Shown: positions 36,480 to 48,333 of the stretch, one piece after another
Numbering within the stretch: the stretch's first letter is position 1
Layout of the letters: the number at the start of each line of letters is the position of its first letter
Assembly (NCBI GenBank): GCA_026874595.1
Contig: CM049306.1
Location: 104,235,142-104,299,141, forward strand
Direction of reading: 5' to 3'
Length of the DNA: 64,000 nucleotides
DNA from: Sipunculus nudus
Taxonomy: Eukaryota; Annelida; Sipuncula; Golfingiida; Sipunculidae
Made by a program: the position numbers and the translations under genes
Notes under the pieces: model-generated
What the model saw: only the letters and a program-made list of their open reading frames with translations
Told to the model about the DNA's origin: nothing
Databases searched by the model: none

Positions 36480-36760
36480 GCTGATACTATGTTTTCAGAC
36501 CCGTTGACCGATCTTTGGGATACCCAGCAAAATTACTGGGTCACATGTGAAATAGTACCTATCAAATAATGCTGGCACAATCTGCAAACCTTTTGCACTG
36601 TGTCCATCTGTGTGCCTTTTTTAATGATAAAGGCCCATATCTCAGGAGTGGTTCAATGTATTAATCTGAAATTGTACATGTCTATAATTCTTCGATATCT
36701 CAGTGTTGTGCTTAAGACTGGTTGAGCCACCTACAAATAACAATCATATTGTAGGTGTGT
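36480..36760 (-). repeat. R5 remnant, reverse orientation
   Basis: Matches the reverse complement of R5 parts: GATACTATGTTTTCAGACC, GGGTCACATGTGAAATAGTA and ATATCTCAGGAGTGGTTCAA. The ends are missing and divergence is high. Confidence 0.6.
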
Positions 36761-36804
36761 TTGGGTGTTAGAACAGAGTATAGTTTAATAAAAGAGACTC
36801 TGCG

Positions 36805-36980
36805 GGCCACCTTTCCTGCCTACCAATAGTACCAGTACTATATGGCAGTAGGCAGTACGTACTAGTGGCAGTACCACTAATGTTACCAGTTAAGGGACTG
36901 CCTTAAAAACGTGTTCACCTTTGTGCACGCAGATTCACCAACTACACAAGTGCCTAAAAAGCATGTGGCCAGATTTTGCG
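36805..36980 (+). repeat. Left arm of a distant inverted repeat pair
   Basis: GGGACTGCCTTAAAAACGTG, GTGCACGCAG and AAGTGCCTAAAAAGCATGTG match, in inverted orientation, sequence at 43765-43910. Similarity spans about 150 bp with gaps. Confidence 0.55.
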
Positions 36981-37482
36981 GACCACAAAGTCTTTCCAGA
37001 AAATTTATTTTGTCGGGTCTTTGTTTATAGATTGTTGGAACTTAATATAATTTATGTGGGGAAAAAAAATCAACAATATATTTTCTCACTGTTCATAGGA
37101 ACATCACCAAAATGGCGAAAAGATTGTCAAACATTAAAATTATGTCTAAAAATGACTGAATCTAGAGACAATGATCCGAAGAATATACGCTTTGCAAAGA
37201 GCTTTTTGTAATAACAAGCTACATATTATTTACCTTATTTATTATGACTCCATGTGTCATATTTAACTCCATGTGTTCATTACTTGTAGAGAAACAAGGC
37301 CTACAGGCCTAATGCGAACCTGTGCAATGAGATTACACCAGGTATAATGCTTCAATGCTGGACCATTACTTTTCAAGAACATGTGGAACATGTATATGAA
37401 CAATGCAAGTACTATACACTTAGAACAAGAAACAATTAAACATCACTGCTGCAATTCTGACATGGGTGCACACAACACAAAA

Positions 37483-38432
37483 ACTAGAATATGGGTAGTC
37501 AACAAGCGACTACTTGTATCCGCCAAAATCAGAGTGGGAAAGGTGAAGTGAGGCATGGATTGAGTGGCGGGGAAATAGAGTGAGTTTTGTTGCATAATAG
37601 CCTGGATGTCTGCAGCCAAAATGTGTATGTAGGTTGCGCCACCTACCACAAAATCCAGAAAGCTGTCCCAGATGTATAAACATGCAAAATTTTAGGCAGA
37701 TAAGTCAAACCACTACTGAGATATGAGTGATTTTTAGCCCATGGCAGACAAACAGACGGACCCTGTGCAAAAATGGTGGCAGGTGGCGCCACCAATTTTG
37801 TGTATGATTAAGAGATATTTGAGATTTATACACATGCAAAATTTCAGGGGGATATGTCAAACCAGTCCTGATATATAAGCCTGAATGTCTGCAGCGAATA
37901 CATAAATATAGGTGGCGCCACCTGCCTAATCGGTCAAATGGTTCCTGAGATATGAGCTTGGATGTCTGCAGCGTAAATTGAATGTAGGTGGCCCGACCTG
38001 TCATAAAACAAGAAAGCTGTCAGGGATGTATAAACCTGCAAATTTTCAGGTGGATAAGTCAAACCACTGCCGAGATATGAGTGATTTTATCCTAAGGCAG
38101 ATGAACAGATGGACGCTGTGCAAAAATGGTTGCAGGTGGCGCCACCATTTTTAGTGTATGTTATGAAACTTTCCAAGGGCTACATTTGTGCAAAATCTTT
38201 AGCCTTATCGGTCAAACTGTTCCCGAGATATGTGGGTTTATGTGTGGAAACAGACACACAAATGGACGCTGGGCAGAGAGGAAAGGTAAGAGGTCAACCA
38301 AAAATGAGGGCACAGCAGTTCACATGTGACCGATCATAATTCCAAATTTTAAAAAATTCTGTTCAAGGGAGTTCTCCGGAAACCTAAGCGGCAATGGCGG
38401 CAGCATCGCAACTCTGTTTTGGCCGGATACAA
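37483..38432 (+). mobile_element. R5 element (0.95 kb)
   Basis: The left end is AAACTAGAATATGGGTAGTC, hairpin ACAAGCGACTACTTGT and TATCCGCCAAAAT. The right end is CTCTGTTTTGGCCGGATACA. The interior has GGTGGCGCCACC near 37782, 37910 and 38135. Similar degenerate units continue to about 38760. Confidence 0.85.
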
Positions 38433-38849
38433 TGATTGTAGCTGGCACCACCAGTCTTATATTCAACAAAGAGATATATACATATGCCCAATGTCAGACT
38501 GATATGTCAAACCCCTTCTGTGAAATAAGCAGGGACATACACTGTGCAAAAATTATTGTAGGTGGCCCCACCAGTCTTGTACACTATAAAGCTACCTGAT
38601 ATGTATAAACATACCCAATTTTAGGCTGATGTATCAAATTCCTCTGTAGAAATAAGCAGGCGCATACACTGCAAAAATCAATGTAGGTGGCACAACCTGT
38701 CTTGTAAATGAGAATACCATCAAAGACGCATAGACAGGTATCAGTCCAATACATCAAACTTCCCCAGAGTCTGATGCACTTGGCTGACATGGCTAAGGTG
38801 AGTAAGGCAGTTGCCCCCAAGTGACCTGTGACAAATTGCTGCCTCAAGC

Positions 38850-39080
38850 TACTGCACTGAGTAAACTCTTGACCTGCACCTGGCTAGACTGAGTGAACTT
38901 TTGACCTGTACCTGGCTGCCCTGAGTGAACTCTTGACCTGTTGCATAATCTGACACAGTTGGCAGTCTGCCAAAGCTATAAATAGATTCAGGCTGAACTT
39001 TGGTGCCAAATATGATGCAGTGAGCAGTCTGCCAAAGCTATAAACAGAATGCAGCTACTGCACTGAGTGAACTCTTGTTC
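38850..39080 (+). repeat. Short tandem repeat, about 35-bp unit
   Basis: Units of ACTGAGTGAACTCTTGACCT then GTACCTGGCTGC recur three to four times, then once more near 39060. GCAGTCTGCCAAAGCTATAA also occurs twice (38960 and 39028). Confidence 0.8.
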
Positions 39081-39739
39081 TATACCTGGCTGCACTTCTT
39101 TCAATCCTGGCACTGTGCCAAAACTATTTATAGAGCTGACATCATCTTGGCTTATGGCCAACATCAAGGCACTGGCAATCTGCCAATGGTAAACATCTGT
39201 ACACAAAAGTGGTCCCTACTTGAAATAACTTAGACATTTATTTTCCCAATACAAAATGCTTTTCAGCTGACTTTTTATAAAAAAGAAATCAGGAATATAT
39301 GTAAAATTATTACGGATGCATACTGAATGCAAAATTAAAATACAGATATATATCATTGATGGCAAATTCTTGAATTAAGTTGAAGAGGGATACCAATAAT
39401 TTATAATCCATGTACAGTTGTCTTTATATAGCCACAGAGAGCTGAATATCCATGATTGTAACATTGCCTGGTATGATGAATAACTTAAATCATAAATCTA
39501 AATTTTTAAAACCTTTAAAAAAAACTTACTTGTCAATATTAACCAAATATAACAAAAATCTAAATGTCTAGTGGCATGATGTAATAGATGTTGATAAACT
39601 GGTGCCAGGCTAGATGTAACAGCATCACACAGCTAACATATATGGTAAAATGACTCAATTCCATCTCCATTATTCAACCAAAAATCATTCATGTGGAACC
39701 ATTAATGACAATTATTATAAGAATTATTGTAGGGATTAT

Positions 39740-40697
39740 TCTGGTAAAATATTTAACATTTAACTGGCTTCAGTGGCATCAGTCGAAAAACGTTTCGAAA
39801 GTTCATAACTCATAAAGGAAGATACAGCAAACTGGCTAAGTTCAGCGTCCCGCAACTCAGCCAAGAAACACTGAATCAAAACCATTTGAACAAACTTGAA
39901 TTATCAACATCTGAGGATAATTAATGTGTGAGATTTAAGAATTTGGCCCAGTGGTTTTTGAGAAGAAGATCTTTGTAGCCACTGAGCTAAAATGGGCTGT
40001 TATGGCATATGACTAAATTCAGCTTCCCATAACTTAGCCAAAAGTCACTGAAAAGAGACCATTTGAAGAAACTTCAGAAAGCACTACCCTAGGATCACTT
40101 CTGTGCGATATTGAAGATTTTGGCCATATGGTTTCAGAGAAGAAGTTTTTTGTAACCATCAGTGTGATACAGGCACTAATGACCCTGTACAAAAAAAAAG
40201 GCCGATGCAGGTGGCGCCACCAATACCTCCATTTCAGATATGACCTATGTGACCAACATTGGCATAAAATTTGGTGATGATAGCTCCAGCCATTTCTGAG
40301 ATTTAAATTTTAATATGCTTTTTTGCACAGTTAACAAACTTCAACCTCCTGTAACTCGGCCAAAAATCTTCAAACTGGAACCATTCGAACAAATTTGAGA
40401 AAGATTGTTCCAGGGATCATTTCTGTGAAATATTGGACAATTTGGCTGAACAGTTTCAGAGAAGAAGATTTTTAAAGCTTTTTTAGCTTATTCCCTATAA
40501 AATCTAAGAAAATGCAGTTAGAAAAAAATAAACAAAATCCAATATAGTTTTTAGGATGACTAATTATTTGCAAAAAATTTGGTGATGCCAGCTCCTGCTG
40601 TTTTTGAGATAGCTATGGTTAACGTACAGACGACATACGACGCACGACACACGACGGACTCTGCCGCACCTTCGCATAAGCTCACAGGTTGGCTAAA
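39740..40697 (+). mobile_element. Related non-autonomous repeat with CTAAAA end
   Basis: Three units of about 230-290 bp contain TAACTCGGCCAAAAATCTTC or variants and 'tttcagagaagaag' phrases; GGTGGCGCCACC is present at 40210. The right end shows a CGACGCACGACACACGACGG microsatellite, then AAGCTCACAGGTTGGCTAAAAA. The left end is not defined. Confidence 0.65.
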
Positions 40698-41114
40698 AAA
40701 ATGTAAATTCTACAAGACAAGCAACATCATTTTGAATAGAAGCTATTTTTTAGTCCAATGCAATTGATCGATTGTAATTATTTTACTCCAGTCATGTACA
40801 ACAGGACTGGTACCAGTTTACATGGTTACTTTCTTACTTTGGTGCCATTAATCCTGGATTGTTGATCTACTAACTTGAAGCAACAGGAGCATATATGAAA
40901 TTTTGCCATTAATCTTTATAAAATTATTCCTCATTATACTTCCTCACTAATTAAATCAACATTTTTTTTATATATCAATATATACTGTATAGCTAAATAT
41001 GGCTCTATGCGACAATTGTGACAAATTGTTCCACTTTCATGTGCTATTGGTAATCCAGTACTGAGTAGATTAAAGTGGATTTGTCACCTATGTAAATAGG
41101 GTACAGTTTTATAA

Positions 41115-43197
41115 CAAGTGACCTGTGGGTCATAACGCTCAGCTGACTGACATGTTGGTAATATGTCCTTGCACAGGCAACTAATTAAGATCACATAGGT
41201 GGCATCATCATTCATGCATAGTAGCTTAAGTTCATCAAGTCCGATAAGCACACCAAATCTGATGACAATCCAACTACCCTTTCCTGAGGAATCTTGCAAT
41301 TTGTGTGTATTTTGCATTATTTCTATGGTGCTCAAACATACCCCATAACTCTGAGAACATAGGTCACAGTGACCAAAGTTCAGGTTTCTGGGGAGAACTT
41401 TTGAAGAACTCTCAGGATCTCAAGTTAGAAGATTCTGGGTTCAATGGTTATGACTTGTGCCCTACTTTGGTATCAAATTTTCAATTGTTCCGGGGGTGTG
41501 CCTATAAGCCCTATAGCTCAGAGAATATGTGTAACAGAGACCTAATGTCAAGTCTCCAAGGAGACTTTTCATGGACCTCCCTGGATTTTCAATTTAGAAG
41601 ATTCTAGGTCCAGAGGTTATGATTTGTGCCCTGCTTTGGTATCAAATTTTCAATTATGCTGGGGGTGCTTATAAGCCCCATAGCTCAATGAATATGGGTA
41701 ACAAAGACCTAATTTCAGGAATCCAAAGTTTTTTTTTTTGGACCTCCCTGGATGTCAAGTAAGAAGATTCTAGGACCAATGGTTACGATTTGTGCCTGTC
41801 CTGTAAACGGACAATCTTTAAAGGTCTCAAAAATAGAGAAAAAAATTTTAACATTTAAAAAATATCCAGGTGGCACCACCAGTCTGCAGGAACTGATGAA
41901 AGATACCTTGATCAATATGTATGCAAAGAATCATGGTGATCAATGCATTGGTTGTTCAGATACTGGAGCTTTTGTATGAAATTTTAAATTATTCTGGGGG
42001 GTACTTCTGAGCCCCACAGCTCAAATAATATGGTAAACAGAGACCTAATTACAAGGTTTCCAGGGAGATTTTTCAAGGGCCTCCCTGCATGTTAAGTTAG
42101 AAGATTGTAGGTTCAGTCATTACGATTTGTGCCCTGTTAACAGATAACCACACCTTTAAAGGTCTCCAAAACAAAGGAAAAAAATATTTAAAAAAAATAA
42201 AAAAATACGGGTGGCACCACCAGTCTGCAGAAACTAATGAAACAGCTTTTGTATCAAACTTTCCATTATTCTTGGGGGGGGAACTTGGAAGCCCCATAGA
42301 TCAGAGGTTATGAGTAACAGAAAACTAATTTTAAATTTTTAAGGAGCCTTTTCATGGGCCTCCCTGCATGTCCAGAAACAGGATTCTAGCTACAGTCATT
42401 ATGATTTGTTCCCTGTAAACAGATGATTGCATCTTTGAAGGTCTCAAAAATATAATGAAAATAATCATTAAAAAAAACCAAAAAAATACATGTGGCGCTA
42501 CCAGTCTGCAGAAACTAATGAAACACTCCATGATCAGTATCCATGCAAAGAATCATGGTGATCAATGCATTAGTTGTTCTGGGACTTGAGCTTTTGTACC
42601 GGTATCAAATTTTCCATTATTCTGGGGGGTACTTCGAAGCCCCATAGCTCAGAGGTTTTGGGTAACAGAGAACAAATTTAAGGTTTCCAATCAGACTTTT
42701 CATTGGCCTCCCTGCATGTCAAGAAAGAAAATTTGAGGTCTGATCATTACTATTTTTGTGCCTTGTTAACAGATGACTGTATCTTTTAAGGTCTCAAAAA
42801 TAGAGAAAAAATTTGTAAAAAAATATAAAAAATACAGGTGGCACTACCAGTCTGCAGAAACTGATGAAACATTCCATGATCAATATCCATGCGAAAAATC
42901 ATGGTGATCAATGCATTATTTTTTCAAATACTTGAGCTTTTGTATCAAATTTTCCATTATTCTGGGGGGGGGGGTACTTCGGAGCCCAATAGCTCAAAGA
43001 ATATGGGTAACAGAGACCCAATTCCAGGTTTCTAAGGAGATTTTTCATGGACCTCTCTGGATGTAATGTTAGAAGATTCCTGGTCTAGCAGTTACTATTT
43101 GTGCCCAGTGTTAACGGACAGACGGCCAGACGGCCGGAAGGACGACAGATGAAGAGTGATTGCTAAAGCTCAGATGACTTACAGTCAGCTGAGCTAA
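41115..43197 (+). mobile_element. R2 element copy E (2.1 kb)
   Basis: The left end is CAAGTGACCTGTGGGTCATA then ACGCTCAGCTGACT. The right end is the GACGGCC microsatellite, the hairpin and CAGCTGAGCTAAA. It lacks the embedded R5 element. Units of about 290-345 bp start near 41866, 42209, 42493 and 42836, with diverged ones before. Confidence 0.88.
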
Positions 43198-44838
43198 ATA
43201 TGTATTTCATATTCAAGTTGTGCAAATAATTTTTATTAGTATTCTTGGTTGTTACATTGTGCACACAATTTGCTTTGGGATAATGGTGTTAACAAGTCAA
43301 ATTTTAAATTCAAGTCCATAATAAATTATATTTATTCTAGTTTGGCTAGTTTTTTAGTGGGACTAGTATATGTACAGATATATAAATAACTGGTATGTCA
43401 CAATAATTTCTCTTGTTCTTATTTTTGTTTTTTAATAACAAAAATGGTATTCTGTATATCTGTATTACAGATTGCTGTATTCATTGTGATGTGCACAATA
43501 AATTTTTGCAACCAGTATGGACCTTTAGTTCACTTTCTTTGAATAAAAACACTCAAGAAATATTATTAGTGATATATTGTATTCTTTATATGAATTTAAA
43601 AATCAGGCCAGCTTATATTATGATTTAATTTAAAGGACTGATAATTTCTTTCTTCTCGTTCCTGCATATTGCCTTCTGTTTCGTTTATTATATATAACTA
43701 ATAGGACTGGAGCTACATTTTTATGCTCTTTTATTTTATAATGTGCTGAACAGGTGACCTAGCATATTTTGGTCTACTGAATCTGGCCGCACGCTTTTTA
43801 GGCACTTGCTTTGGTAGAAGAAACTGCGTGCACGCGTTTTAGGCAGTCCCACCAGTTTACCACTACCAGGCAGTAAAATACCAGTGCTAACACCAGTACT
43901 TGCAGTAGATTGTCTCGCTCAGTGACACTGCATGTCAGTGGATCACAGATGACTATTTGTGCTGGAAACTTTTATCCCTTAAAATACAAAAGCCAAAGAA
44001 ACATACAAAAATGTAATACAAATACGAGTCATACCTCTCAGTTGCAGTTTGCGGCAAAATGAATTTTCACGTGTAGGCCTACCGTCGGAGCCGCTTCCAT
44101 CATACGAAACAAAGCAGGCTCAACATTTGACCTCAGCGTTTTATTAAGCTCAATTCTCTTCAATTCTTTATAAATTGAACACTAATCGTATATATTTTAT
44201 TCATAAATAAATTCATAAACAAAATTGTGCGGTAGTGTTTACTTATATGTTCATTGATATAAGCGCTATTTCTATTTTGGTGTATATTTACCTCTTCTAC
44301 TGAAGATTGTGTCAAACTATTCATGTTTGTTTGGATTGCGGAGGCGGCCTGTCACTTACCTTGAGTCACCCCTCTCTGTTTATACACCTATATATAGTGC
44401 CTGCAAGGCCAGAGCTTATATATGTCCCAAACTGAAACCGGCATAGGCCCAGCACGGCCCCAGGTATATTGGTCATATCAGCCTTATTCTGGCATGTGAT
44501 TTCTATTTTCAACAATCCTTATGATAAGTTTATTTTGATAACGTTATACTACTACTACTACTCGTTCTAGACATAGTAATTAAATAATAGTATAGTTAAA
44601 TTTTGTTAATCCATCATGCATGTTTATTAGGTTAGTAACTCCTGGTCTGTATATTAATATTTCTTAAATAATGCATTGCTATTTATATTTATTGATTGAA
44701 GTATGTTTGTATATTTTTGGAATTATCTATATTTTACTTTACTGGACTATTTTTATTTGACTATTTCAGGTCTAAATGTGCTGAATAGTGCCATTCATAC
44801 ACTGATATAGTATGTGGTCTTATCAATGTCATGCTTTT
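43198..44838. other. Intergenic, no gene recognised
   Basis: Apart from the inverted arm at 43765-43910, only AT-rich sequence is seen. A somewhat more GC-rich part (about 44040-44470) could hold the LRR gene's promoter or 5' exon, but no signal supports it. Confidence 0.35.
43765..43910 (-). repeat. Right arm of the distant inverted repeat pair
   Basis: Reverse complement contains GGGACTGCCTAAAACGCGTG, CACGCAG and AAGTGCCTAAAAAGCGTGCG, pairing with 36805-36980 about 7 kb away. Confidence 0.55.
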
Positions 44839-47473
44839 TAGCTCAGCTGACTATAAGTCATCTGAGCTATAGTCGTGGTCCATTGTCCGTCGTCCGTCCG
44901 TCTGTCTGTCCATCCGTCCATAAGACTGGCACGTTTCAACACCATTGGACCTAAGAATCTGAAATTCGGCATACAGTTAGATGTCCCCAAAATCTCCTAC
45001 CATGCCGAAAACTGGGTCAATAGGACTTCATTCCTTCGAGATATTAAGGAAAAACCTCAATTTTTTATTAAAAATCTATTTTCACACTTCAGGACTGCCT
45101 AATATCAAAACCACTCATCTGGTTTTCTTCATATTTACCATAAATATTCCTCTATATAGTTCCTATCTACATGCCAGAAATTAAGTCAGTATTATTTAAT
45201 TTAAACAAGTTATGGGCCCAAACATAATGGACTTTGTAAACAATTCAGGAAAGATATTTGGTCACTTTAGACCAAAAGTGTTAAAGGTAGGGACTTTTTT
45301 TCAGTAATACAACTTTAATTTATCAAAATTTAATTGTATACCAAAAATTAGATCAAAATCTGTTAAATGTTTTTAAATATTGGCAAAAATATGAAATTGG
45401 TACCTTAAATTTTGCCCAAGTTTGACCATGGCACGTTTTTTCCCTGTAACTGCTGATGATTTAATTTTCAAAGCATGTTTTTGTTACCATTTCAACTATT
45501 AACACCAAAAATTTAAAAAACCAGTTGATCAAAAACTGTAGATTTTATTCAAGTTTTCATGCACCATGTCACATATTGTTTACATCAAGCTAATGTTATG
45601 CAGTTTCCTAGAGCTCAGCTCCCCAGCTTCAGCTCTAAGTTTCTTAAATTTGGCACACAGGTAGATGTCTCCAAAATCCCCTAAAATGCCAAGAATTTGA
45701 TCACTAGGACTTAATTCCTTGGAGATATGAATGAAAAACTTCATTTTTCCATTAAAAACCCATTGTTACACTGTAAGACTGCCTAATATCAAAACCACTG
45801 ATCTGACTTTGATCATATATAATATACATATTTTTCTATACATTTGCTATGCACATGCCAGAAATGATGTCAGTATTGCGTAATTGTTTTAAGTTATGGG
45901 CCCAAACATAATGCACTTTAAAAAAAATCAAGAAATATATTTACTCCCTTAACAAGAGGATTGCTGAAGCTGGAGATTTTTTGTCAGGGTTGTAACATTA
46001 TTTAACCAAGATTCAATTGAATACAAAAAAATTAGTTCTGAATTTTTCAAATTTTATAAGTTATTAGTATAAATATAAAATTGGTACCTTAAATTTTGCC
46101 CAACTTTGACCATGGCACGTTTGTTTCCTGAGAGCACTGTTGATATAATTTTCATATCATGCACATATAAGGATTTCATCTTTGTAGTTTAGATAGCTGA
46201 AAGAAATTGGCCAAATATTGTAGCTTTTATTAATGTTTTTATGAGACCATGTCAGACCAAGGCTCAATCCAGCCCCTCTTCAGTCACCTGTATGTTGACC
46301 TTGTTGACCTTTCATCAGATTATGCACGCTTGAGGTGAGGCATACACTGGGGCAGCCAGGCAGCTAATGCCCAGCCACAGTTGATTCAGGTGTCCAACCC
46401 AACTCATCTAGTAGTTTTAACTAACAACATAACAATAAACAATAAATTAATAATTTTTTATTGGTTTTTAAATAACAAATTAAAGAAAAATGGAAAAGGA
46501 ATTTGTTAGTTGATAATAACAGGAAATTAACTTGCAGTTACTGATGATATAAGAATCTTGTATCGATTGATAGAATGTCACATATTCCAAATAACACCAT
46601 GCAGTCACCTATGGTATTTTTTAGTTCAATTTTAATGATAAAAGAATAAATCATATTATTCATTACTAATCATTAGGGATCATATGAAGGAAATTAATGA
46701 TAGACAAAGATGTAGTTGATAATATTAATCTAGATTCCTGCTGTGTCTAGTGTGTACATCGATGTGAAATTAGTCCAAAATGAATATATTACATTTATTT
46801 TTTTTTAATATGAATAAAAGCCATGAAACCAGGTACTTATGATCATTATTTAAATGTGTGAATTTTGTATATTCTGGATTCTCAACATCATTGTTTGGTG
46901 AAAACTGAATAAATACCAGACATGGTGCGATTACTTTGCAAATGTATTTGAATACGAATATGAATATGTACTCCATTATAAAATTTCTTGCATAAGAATG
47001 GGAATTCAGGTAAAAATGAAAGTATATGAATACCAGTGCAAATACTTTCAAAATGTTTTCATGAATGCATTCATGAATATATTCTTTGATATTATTTTAA
47101 TAATCATTTCATTTGTATTTTATTTTAAAAAATCATACGATTCTCTTATTGTTTTTAATAAAAATTATATTTGGGACAATTTTTAATTATTTTTAATAAA
47201 TAATTTAACTCTTATATTATATGTTCTGCTTATAAGTTATATGGCCAAATCTAAATCTGTGTGACAATAGCACTCCATTTGTTAATAAAATAAATGAAAT
47301 TAATCCTCTTCCCTGTCTCCAAAGATACTATCAAAATCATACATAAGCTAAACACCCACAACTCATAATACAGCTTATATTTATTCTCACACAAAACAAG
47401 CATGTGCCTCATTTCTAAATCATATTTTTTTATCATATATAACAGCTGAGCGCCATGACCCATGGGTCCCTTG
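44839..47473 (-). mobile_element. R1 element copy C (2.6 kb), reverse
   Basis: It begins TTAGCTCAGCTGACTATAAG (reverse of the R1 right end), then GTCCGTCC microsatellite, and ends GACCCATGGGTCCCTTG (reverse of the left end, with the palindrome GACCCATGGGTC intact). The interior matches copies A and B over its whole length. Confidence 0.92.
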
Positions 47474-47959
47474 TTTTCACAAGCTAGACTATTAAATGGT
47501 CTATTATGACAGTTAGGAAATCAATGATATAAAAATATGGCACTGATAAAACAGATCACTTGCAGACATAGCATAATATAAAAGTGTTGAAAAGCATATA
47601 AATATATCTGTCTGTAACAAAGAATTATTTAGAAAAGTTTAATTAATGACAGTATTAAAAGTCTGATAATTTGAAAATAGCCAATATTGTGTGGTAGCTT
47701 TCCTTGACTGAACCTACCAAAATTTTACATACGAGCGTACCAGTACTTGAAATTGGCCTTGGCTTTAATCATTTGCACCCTCTATCATTTACATCAGTGG
47801 TCCGTGCAGTTAAGAATATAAATGAGCATGGCATCCATATACTAGAATGTTATTTTACACATGTTTCCTTTGGGATATATTTTAATCACACCATTATTAC
47901 TTACTAAACTTAATATAAGGTGCTAAATAATTAACCTGTTTTCTTTGTATTCTTTGCAG

Positions 47960-48333
47960 CTATGCATCATTTAAAAAAAGTTATGTAAACCAAGTCACAA
48001 AACTTCAGCAGGTGCTTGAATAAGAAGATAAAATGGGCAGAAAGTTAAGAGAACTTTGTCTGATTTGTATCGGAAAAAACCTGCACCGCATCCAGAGAGC
48101 TGGTAAATTTTTGCCCACAGTACATAAAGAAGAGTTAGTAGAATGGCTGGCCTACCATGATATGTTTACACCTGAACTTCTGCCTTTTGTGACTTATAAT
48201 TTGTTTTCTCCAACTCTGAAGAGGATTAATCTGTACAAATGCAGCCAAGTGGATGACAGATTTCTAAAACAGCTTGGTGCCAGTGGCTGCAGCTTGACCT
48301 ATCTCACTATACATGGGTGTCCTAATGTCACTG
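47960..48333 (+). CDS. LRR gene, first coding exon
   Basis: The acceptor TTTGCAG ends at 47959, so at least one 5' UTR exon lies upstream. The ATG is at 48033 and the donor GTAAGG follows 48333. It encodes residues 1-100 and ends in phase 1. Confidence 0.88.

Noticed and set aside
36921-37211. 96-codon plus-strand frame as a gene
   Set aside because: It overlaps the inverted-repeat arm, has no recognisable motif and no splice or promoter support.
43413-43628. 71-codon frame after R2 copy E
   Set aside because: AT-rich, no motif, no neighbouring splice signals.
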